A model generated the notes under the pieces. It did no database searches. It saw only the letters and a program-made list of their open reading frames with translations, and was not told where the DNA came from. From Candidatus Kapaibacterium sp. (GTDB taxonomy: Bacteria > Bacteroidota > Ignavibacteria > Kapaibacteriales > UBA7675), in NCBI GenBank assembly GCA_028284775.1, contig JANQRB010000021.1, positions 1 to 64,000 of the forward strand: DNA of 64,000 bases, read 5' to 3'. A program made the position numbers and the translations under genes. Below, piece by piece: positions 25,780-32,283 of the stretch (the first letter of the stretch is position 1; every line of letters begins with the position of its first letter).

Positions 25780-26987
25780 ATCTGTATGCATTCGATCATT
25801 TCTCCGCTGCGGGGATTAATTCGACTCTCTTCGATCACGATCAGACAATTGGCATTGCTGAGACCTGCCATGTTGCCCGATGATGCAGAACCGGCGTCTT
25901 CGACCAGGTAGCGGCCTTTCCGCTCATCAAATCGAAGGAGGCCCCGGGCAAAGTGTCTTTTGGAATCTTTCTTCTTCAAATCGCAGGTCAGTTCGGCGAG
26001 GATACGCCCGGACGCTTCGTCACGGACGAAAGAGTTAACAACTCTCTGGACAAATATGTTAAAAGTCACAAATGCCGAAACGGGATTGCCGGGCAGGCCG
26101 AATACCAGCTTTTTGTGCCGACCGCGTTCGTAGCTCCCAAACAAAATCGGTTTACCGGGCTTGATGTTGACGCGCCAGAATTTTGTTTCAACTCCCAGCG
26201 TTTCAAATAGCTCTTTGATGTAGTCATATTTCCCGACCGACACGCCGCCTGTCGTCACAAGTATATCGATATCCGACTTTAAGGCCTCGGATAGTCTGGA
26301 TTCGCTCAGCTCCCTGTCATCGCCAACAATGCCAAAATTGACGGCTTCGTGGCCGGCCTCCCGGATCGCGGCAGCCAGGGCATAGAGATTTGTGGCCCTG
26401 ATCTTGTCCCCATGCGGCTTCTCATCGACTTCGATCAATTCATCTCCGCTTATTAACAGGCCTATCTTCAGTCTCTCAAATACTTTGACCCTAGCCTTGC
26501 CGCAAGCGGCCAGCATAGAGATGTGATTTGCCCTGATCGAGACGCCCTTTGCTATCGCTTCCATTCCCACGAACAGGTCGCTGGCCCGGCGGCGAATATG
26601 TTGGCCTTTTAGCACAGTCGCCGTCTCACTTAATGTCAGCCGGTCATCATCTTCAACTACATGCTCCACGGGAATGACCGTATCGGCATCGGGCGGTATT
26701 CTTGCGCCGGTCATGATGCGGACGCAGGAGTCAGCGCGCAGCGCGTAGTCGCTGTAGTTGCCCGCTGCAATTTCACCAATGATATTCCAGGATCTGACCT
26801 CAGGGTCATAGCGAATGGCGATGCCGTCCATCGCTGCGTTGTCAAAGGGCGGTTGATCCGTATCGGACAACACATCTTCTGCCAACACGCGATGCAATGA
26901 GTCCGGTAAATCAAGCTCGACCACGCGTTTGGGCATCTCCTTACATTCGGATCGGATAATACGACAGGCTTCTTCGTAACTCAGCAT
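25776..26987 (-). CDS. moeA: Molybdopterin molybdenumtransferase
   Basis: 403 residues from the ATG at 26987, one base after the moaE stop. In-frame starts further upstream would run through moaE and have no family text. Domains follow MoeA order: SYEEACRIIRS, then the substrate loop PPFDNAAMDGIAIR, IMTGARIPPDADTVIPVE, the central domain GLLISGDELIEVDEKPHGDKIRATN with DILVTTGGVSVGKYDYIKE, GKPILFG and VFGLPGNPVSAFVTFNIFV, then the beta-rich C-terminal part. MoeA inserts molybdate into adenylylated molybdopterin. It sits in the moaE-moeA-mobA part of the operon. Confidence 0.95.
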   Translation of the reverse strand: MLSYEEACRIIRSECKEMPKRVVELDLPDSLHRVLAEDVLSDTDQPPFDNAAMDGIAIRYDPEVRSWNIIGEIAAGNYSDYALRADSCVRIMTGARIPPDADTVIPVEHVVEDDDRLTLSETATVLKGQHIRRRASDLFVGMEAIAKGVSIRANHISMLAACGKARVKVFERLKIGLLISGDELIEVDEKPHGDKIRATNLYALAAAIREAGHEAVNFGIVGDDRELSESRLSEALKSDIDILVTTGGVSVGKYDYIKELFETLGVETKFWRVNIKPGKPILFGSYERGRHKKLVFGLPGNPVSAFVTFNIFVQRVVNSFVRDEASGRILAELTCDLKKKDSKRHFARGLLRFDERKGRYLVEDAGSASSGNMAGLSNANCLIVIEESRINPRSGEMIECIQI

Positions 26988-26988
26988 A

Positions 26989-27468
26989 TTACTTCGCCGC
27001 TGTGTTTTCTTTCCATTGATAAGATTGGTCTTCAAAAATCTCCCTGGCAAAGACCGGAACCTTCGTCTTGATTTCTTCGACAATATAGCGGCAGGCTTCC
27101 ATTGCATCATAACGGCGAACGGAAGACGTGAAAACAAACAGACAAATTTCGCCGACCTTAAGCCGGCCCAAACTATGGTAAATATGAGCGCAGGTCAGAT
27201 CAAAGCTGCCGAAGGCTCTTTCTCTGATAGCGTGAAATTCCTTCTCGGCCATTTCTCGATAGGCTGTGTACTCAATAGCGGCAACGAGCTTTCCGTCGAT
27301 CTTGTCCGCCCTGACCTGCCCCAGGAAGATATCATGCGCCCCGATCCTTGTTTTCGTCTGATGCCCGGCAATCGAATTTGCAATTTTCTGCGCACTGATG
27401 CAGCCATCAAAAAGCGCCGGTTTGGGTTTCTTCACCTTGGACCTCTCTGCAGTCATAGCTGAGCTCAT
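26989..27468 (-). CDS. moaE: Molybdopterin synthase large subunit, divergent active site
   Basis: 159 residues (or 155 from an internal Met). Family text: GAHDIFLGQVRADKIDGKLVAAIEYTAYREMAEKEF, then HSLGRLKVGEICLFVFTSSVRRYDAMEACRYIVEEIKTKVPVFAREIFED. MoaE with MoaD turns cyclic pyranopterin phosphate into molybdopterin. Aligning from memory to E. coli MoaE, the Lys119 equivalent is present (IKTKVP). The Lys126 position (WKRE in E. coli) reads FARE, so it is Ala, and the AHR histidine (His103) reads VRR, so it is Arg. The context leaves little doubt about the family, but the active site is atypical. A 176-base gap separates it from moaD upstream. Confidence 0.88.
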   Translation of the reverse strand: MSSAMTAERSKVKKPKPALFDGCISAQKIANSIAGHQTKTRIGAHDIFLGQVRADKIDGKLVAAIEYTAYREMAEKEFHAIRERAFGSFDLTCAHIYHSLGRLKVGEICLFVFTSSVRRYDAMEACRYIVEEIKTKVPVFAREIFEDQSYQWKENTAAK

Positions 27469-27644
27469 GAGTTAACAAAATCGCTCTTTAGGTTTTCAGA
27501 TTTGTCGACCTCTTGCAAGACGGATATCTGATACGGGAGAACAATAAGACGGGGTCGACGCTTGACAGCGGTCAGGTTCGGATTATCACTTCGCGGTGGA
27601 CAGGCCGGGTTCCCATCCGCCCAATGCGTCCACGGTGACTAACT
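27469..27644. other. Gap inside the Moco operon (moaD to moaE)
   Basis: 176 bases without a gene, unusual in an operon whose other moa/moe/mob junctions are 1-11 bases or overlap. A GTGGAC/GTCCAC pair flanks about 30 bases near 27596-27638. It may hold a processing site or secondary promoter; nothing definite was recognised. Confidence 0.4.
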
Positions 27645-27881
27645 TCAGCCGCCGGCAAAGCCGGGTAGGACAGCCACTTCATCATTTTCATTTAGCACAC
27701 AGGAGTCCTGGGCAATACTCTGATTTACCGCGATCTGGAAGTTAATATCGACGAGCTTCCTGATGTCTTGTGTCAACACACATTTTAACTCCTCGACGGA
27801 AGATACCGCCATGTCCACCGTCGCTTCCTGTGTGCCGGCAGCCTCTGCAATCATTCCGAAGTATTTTAATCGGAGAGTCAT
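27645..27881 (-). CDS. moaD: Molybdopterin synthase sulfur carrier subunit
   Basis: 78 residues, ubiquitin-like beta-grasp: MTLRLKYFGMIAEAAGTQEATVDM opening, an acidic middle, and the closing NDEVAVLPGFAGG. The C-terminal Gly-Gly is the site that is adenylylated and then carries the thiocarboxylate sulfur passed to the pterin in the MoaE active site. Length is normal (about 75-82). It starts 11 bases after the moaC stop. Confidence 0.95.
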   Translation of the reverse strand: MTLRLKYFGMIAEAAGTQEATVDMAVSSVEELKCVLTQDIRKLVDINFQIAVNQSIAQDSCVLNENDEVAVLPGFAGG

Positions 27882-27892
27882 TTTACACCTTT

Positions 27893-28381
27893 TTACTTTG
27901 AATCTGTTGCACGACTAATGAAGTCGCCACTTTTACCGCCGGTTTTCTCCAGCAGATGTATGTTCGAGATTCTTATCGATTTATCGAGCGCTTTACACAT
28001 GTCGTAGACTGTCAGGGCCGCCACCGAGACCGCAGTTAGCGCCTCCATCTCGATACCGGTCGGCCCGTTCGTGGCAGCGAAAGAATTGATGGTCACCATA
28101 TTGCCGGCGGCCAGTTCGAGCTTCAGGTCAACTTTTGAGATGAAAATGTTGTGGCAGAGAGGAATCAGTTCGTAGGTCTTTTTGGCCGCCTGAATTCCCG
28201 CGATTTGCGCCACGGTCAACACATCGCCCTTCTTGCTGAACTTGTTGGCAATGGCCTCGTACACTTGCGCGGACACATGAACTTCCGCATAAGCCCTGGC
28301 CGTTCTGAGCGTGCTTTGCTTGCCGGCAACATTCACCATTTCCACCTGAGCGTCCGAGTTAACATGACTCAGTTCTTTCAT
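27893..28381 (-). CDS. moaC: Cyclic pyranopterin monophosphate synthase
   Basis: 162 residues with all the MoaC blocks: LSHVNSDAQVEMVNVAGKQSTLRTARA, AGIQAAKKTYELIPLCHNI, ATNGPTGIEMEALTAVSVAALTVYDMCKALDKS and LLEKTGGKSGDF. MoaC converts the MoaA product to cyclic pyranopterin monophosphate. One base separates it from the moaA stop, so they are coupled. Length is standard. Confidence 0.97.
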   Translation of the reverse strand: MKELSHVNSDAQVEMVNVAGKQSTLRTARAYAEVHVSAQVYEAIANKFSKKGDVLTVAQIAGIQAAKKTYELIPLCHNIFISKVDLKLELAAGNMVTINSFAATNGPTGIEMEALTAVSVAALTVYDMCKALDKSIRISNIHLLEKTGGKSGDFISRATDSK

Positions 28382-28382
28382 T

Positions 28383-29384
28383 TCAACCTCCTATGGCCAT
28401 CATCTGATTTTCCGAGAATGTCAGCAGTTGCTTAACAGGCGGATGAACCTCCTGCTTGAATTGCAAGGCGGCAATTATGCGCCCGGCTATTTCTTTGTCG
28501 TCCAGGCCGGACCGGAACAAATCTCTTATATTCAGTCCCGAGTCATCAGCTGACAGCAAACACAACTTCAGTTTGCCGGATGAGCCCACCCGCAGACGGT
28601 TGCAGGAAGAACAAAAGTGATTTGATATAGGACTTATAAAACTCACCGTGCATTGGTGGTCCCGGACCCTGAAATCCTTTGCCACGGAGTTTGCCTCCGG
28701 CCTGAGCGGATCCAGCCGAAAGCGGGACTCGATGGCAGACTTCATATCACGACAACTGATGAATTTTTCGTTCTTCCAGGCATTATTACCAAAAGGCATG
28801 AACTCGATGAATCGAAGATTGAAATCTCTGTCCTTGAATTGATCGACTATTTCTACGAGTTCATGATCGTTAATCCCGCGCATACCAACGGCATTAATCT
28901 TAAGAGGGTGATAAGCCAGTTTTTCGGCAGTCCCGATCGCCTGCAGCACTTCATATATTTTGTCATGCCCGGTGATTTGTTCAAAGACTTCTCTGTCGAG
29001 CGTGTCGAGGCTGATGTTCAATCTATCCAACCCAAGCTGCTGAAGTCGCTCTAGATGAGGAGCCAGTGTTGTTCCGTTGCTCGTTAAGGCAAGCTGAAAT
29101 CCGTGACTCTGCTTCAGGTCGTAGAGGCGTTCGAAAAGCGGGATAATGTCTTTCCTGATCATTGGCTCGCCGCCCGTGAAGCGGATTTTCCGGATATTAA
29201 ACTCAAGCACAAACAGCTTGACCAACCTGACAAGCTCATAAAGAGTCAGGTTTTGTTGATAGCGCACCGATTCGCTTTTGTTCTCTTTCGGATTGCAATA
29301 AAAACAGTTAAGATTGCACCTGTCGATCAGGGAGACCCTCAGGTAGTCGTGCTTTCTATGAAATCGGTCTTCAAGTATCTGCAT
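28383..29384 (-). CDS. moaA: GTP 3',8-cyclase (radical SAM)
   Basis: 333 residues. The SAM-binding cluster is C23-x3-C27-x2-C30 (RCNLNCFYC), followed by FTGGEP. The second, substrate-binding cluster is C258-x2-C261-x13-C275 (FCSSCNRLRVGSSGKLKLC). The protein ends in Gly-Gly, the tail needed for catalysis in MoaA. It carries out the first step of molybdopterin synthesis, GTP to 3',8-cyclo-7,8-dihydro-GTP. It begins 6 bases after the CHR transporter gene. Confidence 0.97.
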   Translation of the reverse strand: MQILEDRFHRKHDYLRVSLIDRCNLNCFYCNPKENKSESVRYQQNLTLYELVRLVKLFVLEFNIRKIRFTGGEPMIRKDIIPLFERLYDLKQSHGFQLALTSNGTTLAPHLERLQQLGLDRLNISLDTLDREVFEQITGHDKIYEVLQAIGTAEKLAYHPLKINAVGMRGINDHELVEIVDQFKDRDFNLRFIEFMPFGNNAWKNEKFISCRDMKSAIESRFRLDPLRPEANSVAKDFRVRDHQCTVSFISPISNHFCSSCNRLRVGSSGKLKLCLLSADDSGLNIRDLFRSGLDDKEIAGRIIAALQFKQEVHPPVKQLLTFSENQMMAIGG

Positions 29385-29390
29385 TGTTGC

Positions 29391-29909
29391 TCAGAGTAAT
29401 ATTAATGCCAGGATTGCCGCAATACCAACCACCAGGGCCGGGTGCAGATTAAATATAAGTACCAGAGCCGCCGCCAGAGCCATTAAGATGAAGCTCTTCC
29501 AATCGAGGTTCATTTTCGATGCATACTGAAACATAATTGCCGCGATCATGCCGATGACGGCATATCTGACGCCGTCAAAGGCCTTCATTACCCTTTCGTT
29601 AGCCGAGAAGTGATTGTAGGCGTATGCGGCAATCATAATGACAATGGCCGGAACGGTCAGGTTTCCTAAATTCGCAGCGATCGCTCCTGCAATTCCGCCC
29701 GCCTTGAAACCTGTGTACGTTGCATATTTGATTGATATAGCGCCCGGAAAAACTTCCACCATGCCGAGCACATGCAGGAATTCATCTTTGCTCAGCCAGG
29801 CATAATTCTGCACCGCCTCGCGCTCGATAAGCGGCAGCAGGGAATAGGCTCCGCCAAAAGAGAATGAACCCACTTTCAGAAAGGCGAAGTATAGTTCAAG
29901 GTACAGCAC
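29391..29909 (-). CDS. Short-chain CHR (chromate transporter family) protein, single copy
   Basis: 172 residues, hydrophobic, with the CHR opening LELYFAFLKVGSFSFGGAYSLLPLIEREAV and FPGAISIKYATYTGFKAGGIAGAIAANLGNLTVPAIVI. About five or six membrane segments. CHR proteins move oxyanions such as chromate or sulfate. Half-size members normally come as adjacent pairs with opposite topology, yet here there is only one. It overlaps the upstream CMD-like gene by one base and lies 6 bases before moaA. An oxyanion role linked to molybdate or sulfate is suggested by context only. Homodimer function is another option. Confidence 0.85.
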   Translation of the reverse strand: MLYLELYFAFLKVGSFSFGGAYSLLPLIEREAVQNYAWLSKDEFLHVLGMVEVFPGAISIKYATYTGFKAGGIAGAIAANLGNLTVPAIVIMIAAYAYNHFSANERVMKAFDGVRYAVIGMIAAIMFQYASKMNLDWKSFILMALAAALVLIFNLHPALVVGIAAILALILL

Positions 29910-30232
29910 TAGCTTTCCTTGTCTTCCAGTACGGCATCGATTGCTTTGAGCGCTGCCATCATAGCCGGCAGTCCGATTGTGGGTAAAGAGAGCAGCGCGA
30001 CCTGGTGCAGCTCTTCCCTGCTTGCTCCGACATTAAGCGCTTTTCTGGTATGCGAGGACACTGCGCCTTCCAGACGCGCGCCAGTTGAAATCCCCAGCTT
30101 GATCAATGCTCTGGACTTCTCGTCGATTGGTCCGGCATTGTGAACTGCATCTCCCATGGCCTGGTAAGCGGCCATGATCTCGGGATACTCTTCCTGTATC
30201 CTGATAAACCTTGAAGGAATTTTGTCTGCCAT
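29909..30232 (-). CDS. Carboxymuconolactone decarboxylase (AhpD-like) family protein without CxxC
   Basis: 107 all-helical residues: PEIMAAYQAMGDAV, LIKLGISTGARLEGAVSSHTRKALNVGASREELHQVALLSLPTIGLPAMMAALKAIDAVLE. The fold is the CMD/AhpD type. The redox CxxC-x2-H motif of AhpD is absent; the position reads AVSSH, and there is no Cys in the protein. It is therefore not a peroxidase-type member. First gene behind the attenuator-like leader, 20 bases after the terminator T run. Role in the Moco operon is unknown. Confidence 0.85.
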   Translation of the reverse strand: MADKIPSRFIRIQEEYPEIMAAYQAMGDAVHNAGPIDEKSRALIKLGISTGARLEGAVSSHTRKALNVGASREELHQVALLSLPTIGLPAMMAALKAIDAVLEDKES

Positions 30233-30251
30233 TATTCCATTCCGATTGTAT

Positions 30252-30287
30252 AAAAAAAGGCCTCACCCCCGGCAAAGGAGTGAGGCC
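30252..30287 (-). terminator. Intrinsic terminator immediately upstream of the CMD-chrA-moa operon
   Basis: Reading the minus strand, GGCCTCACTCC (30287-30277) pairs with GGGGTGAGGCC (30269-30259, one G-U pair), followed by seven T at 30258-30252. It ends only 20 bases before the start codon of the CMD-like gene, with no gene end nearby upstream (the narK2 stop is about 375 bases before it). This placement is typical of an attenuator rather than an operon end. Confidence 0.8.
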
Positions 30288-30292
30288 AACAG

Positions 30293-30328
30293 CTAGGGTG
30301 CAAGGAAGCACCGTCGTAGTGTTCTCAT
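30293..30328 (-). CDS. Possible leader peptide 2 (11 codons)
   Basis: ATG at 30328-30326 overlaps the stop of the first frame as ATGA and is preceded directly by AAAGGAG. It encodes MRTLRRCFLAP and stops (TAG) 5 bases before the terminator stem. The ATGA overlap suggests coupling. A ribosome on this frame would melt the small hairpin ahead of the terminator. Such a short frame can be accidental. Confidence 0.25.
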   Translation of the reverse strand: MRTLRRCFLAP

Positions 30329-30390
30329 CTCCTTTGCAAATTCGGCAGGGTGATTGGTTTCCCGTTCACCCCCTTCGGTTGGTCGCTCAT
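30325..30390 (-). CDS. Possible leader peptide 1 (21 codons)
   Basis: ATG at 30390-30388, inside the 3' arm of the first leader stem, opens a 21-residue frame (MSDQPKGVNG then KPITLPNLQRR) that ends in TGA at 30327-30325. Its last codons cover the proposed antiterminator GCAAAGGAG. Translation would therefore affect folding of the leader. No good ribosome site is visible and it may be chance. Confidence 0.25.
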   Translation of the reverse strand: MSDQPKGVNGKPITLPNLQRR

Positions 30391-30460
30391 ATCCGGGGAC
30401 GTAGAGACGGCAACTCGGAGAGATGGTCATGTGACCGGATATGTTAAGGAACCAGTTCTT

Positions 30461-30637
30461 ATTTAAATTAGTTTTTCCAGATCCCCCTCTTTTTGAAATA
30501 AAGAGGGCTTAGGGGAGTTAAGAAGTCCAAAAAATCTCTTAACTGCTACCCGTTCGGCGCTCTATCCGCGCCTCTCCCCGCTCCTTAAGGGATAGAGAAT
30601 CTATAAAAATTCACGTTGAAAAAGCACTAATTTGAAT
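30461..30637 (+). repeat. Dispersed inverted-repeat element, copy B
   Basis: About 177 bases. Left end ATTTAAATTAGT (30461-30472) mirrors the right end ACTAATTTGAA (30626-30636). Inside are CCCCCTCTTTTTG...AAAGAGGGCTTAGGGGAGTT and CCGTTCGGCGCTCTATCCGCGCCTC...CCTTAAGGG, matching copy C near 57.9 kb in order and orientation. It fills the space between the narK2 stop and the moa leader, so it may terminate nar transcripts. Confidence 0.65.
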
Positions 30638-30662
30638 AGAGTCAACAATTTCGTTTACACCG

Positions 30663-32225
30663 TCAGGGATTGTCGAACTCTCTCTTCGGCCCCTGGTAGT
30701 ACCACCAGTTAAGAACCAGACAGATGCCGTAATATATGGCAAAGCCGTAAAGCGCGTATTCGGGATGACCGGACTTTATCTGCTGGCCGAATACCTTCGG
30801 AATAATGAAGGCGCCGTAGGCGGCGATTGCGGAAGTCCAGCCGAGAACCGGCCCGGCCTTTTCTTTACTGAAAATAAACGGAATACTTCGGAAAGTAGAG
30901 CCGTTGCCGATACCGGTCGTCAGGAAGAGAACCATAAAGGAAGCAAAAAAGGGCCACCAGAATTCCAGAGGATCGGCGGCCGACCGCGCTTCGATAACAA
31001 AGTATGCAACTCCCAATGCGGCCGCGATCTGAAAGATCGTACTCCACATTGTTACCCTGGCGCCGCTGTTGATTTTGTCGGAGAGAATTCCGCCGAGGGG
31101 TCTGATCAATGCGCCGAGGGCCGGACCGAGAAAGACCCAGAATCGGTAGTTAGCCTCCGGGAAAATGTCCTGGCACAGTTTTGGGAATGCAGCCGAATAG
31201 CCGATAAACGAACCGAAGGTCATCGTATAAATGATGGTCATTATCCAGTTGTGCTTATCCGTCAGGATCGAAAATTGTCTGTTTAAATTCGATCTGATCG
31301 CGGACGGCGTTGCGAATTTCATCAGCACAACAGTTAGAATGATCACGATCGGCAGCACAATCCACATATTAATGTCCAGGCCGACCAGCAGGAATGAGCC
31401 GGCAGCCGCGGCGATCAATCCCAGGGCTACCATAATAAGCGTCTTGGAAACCCCGCCGGCCGTCGTGGGTAATTTCGGGGTGCCTGTAATGACATTATTC
31501 ATTCCCAGGAAGGCCGCAATCGCCGCGCAGGCCAGGAGCGGCAGCCAGACCCAGGCGGCATTCTGTACGCCCGCGAATTCAACGCCCTTAACGGCAACAC
31601 CGCTTCCCACGGCTGCGAAGAGTGCGATCGGAACGACCGTTGGGATCAACTTCTGCATGACCGCAACGCCAAGATTCCCGATACCCGCATTCATCCCCAG
31701 GGCATAGCCCTGCATTTTCTTGGGAAAGAAATAGCTGATATTGTTCATCGACGAGGCGAAGTTTCCGCCGCCAAAGCCGGACAAGAGGGCCATCACAGCG
31801 AAATAGCTATACGATGTATTGACATCGCTCAAACCAAGCGCAGCGCCGACGGCGGGGATAATCAGCAGGGCTGTCGTAACGAATATGACGTTTCTGCCGC
31901 CACCAAGCGCGATCAGGAAAGAGTTCGGCAGGCGTAGGGTAGCGCCGGCTAAACCCGCGATGGCCGGAAGAGTGTAATACAAATTGTTAACTTCGGCCAG
32001 CATGTCTTTGTGTGCGTCCGTACCCGGCGTCAAACCTTCGAGCATACCGAAGGTAAATCCGAAATCCTTCATGTATGTTACCAGCATACCCCACATAATC
32101 CAGACAGAGAAAGCGAGCAACAACGCCGGGATCGAAATCAATAGATTCTTGTTCGCTATCTTTTTGCCCGTCGATTCCCAAAAACTGTTGTCATCGGGAT
32201 TCCACTTGTCGATGTTTACTCTCAT
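30663..32225 (-). CDS. narK: Nitrate/nitrite transporter, E. coli NarK-like (NarK2 subtype)
   Basis: 520 residues, MFS of the nitrate-nitrite porter family, about 12 membrane segments. It opens like E. coli NarK: WNPDDNSFWESTGKKIANKN then LLISIPALLLAFSVWIMW. It carries FGGGNFASSMNNISYFFPKKMQGYALGMNAGIGNLGV, which includes the nitrate signature G-x-x-x-G-x-GN. E. coli NarK-type members exchange nitrate for nitrite. Last gene of the nar cluster, 58 bases after the first porter. Confidence 0.92.
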   Translation of the reverse strand: MRVNIDKWNPDDNSFWESTGKKIANKNLLISIPALLLAFSVWIMWGMLVTYMKDFGFTFGMLEGLTPGTDAHKDMLAEVNNLYYTLPAIAGLAGATLRLPNSFLIALGGGRNVIFVTTALLIIPAVGAALGLSDVNTSYSYFAVMALLSGFGGGNFASSMNNISYFFPKKMQGYALGMNAGIGNLGVAVMQKLIPTVVPIALFAAVGSGVAVKGVEFAGVQNAAWVWLPLLACAAIAAFLGMNNVITGTPKLPTTAGGVSKTLIMVALGLIAAAAGSFLLVGLDINMWIVLPIVIILTVVLMKFATPSAIRSNLNRQFSILTDKHNWIMTIIYTMTFGSFIGYSAAFPKLCQDIFPEANYRFWVFLGPALGALIRPLGGILSDKINSGARVTMWSTIFQIAAALGVAYFVIEARSAADPLEFWWPFFASFMVLFLTTGIGNGSTFRSIPFIFSKEKAGPVLGWTSAIAAYGAFIIPKVFGQQIKSGHPEYALYGFAIYYGICLVLNWWYYQGPKREFDNP

Positions 32226-32283
32226 AGTGTTCGGCCAGTTTGCATTAAAAGTATTTGCCTTACTCTAAACAAAGCCTGAAAGT

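Larger units (their letters stand above)
30288..30443 (-). promoter_or_regulatory. Structured 5' leader of the Moco operon, candidate attenuator or riboswitch of unrecognised class
   Basis: On the minus strand the leader opens with CATATCCGG (30443-30435), which pairs perfectly with CCGGATATG (30396-30388) around a 38-base interior. A GGGTGA/TCACCC stem follows. Then GCAAAGGAG (30337-30329) is perfectly complementary to CTCCTTTGC (30280-30272), which is inside the terminator hairpin, so the two can compete. A small GGTGC/GCACC hairpin lies just before the terminator. I do not recognise a known aptamer; I looked for TPP, FMN, cobalamin, glycine, c-di-AMP and Moco signatures without a convincing match. 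Two very short coding frames also lie inside it. Confidence 0.6.

Noticed and set aside
30241..30443. The plus strand of the moa leader contains GGCAGGGTGATTGG-TTTCCCG, which looks a little like the start of an FMN riboswitch.
   Set aside because: The terminator T run and the downstream gene are on the minus strand, and the remaining FMN core elements are absent on either strand.
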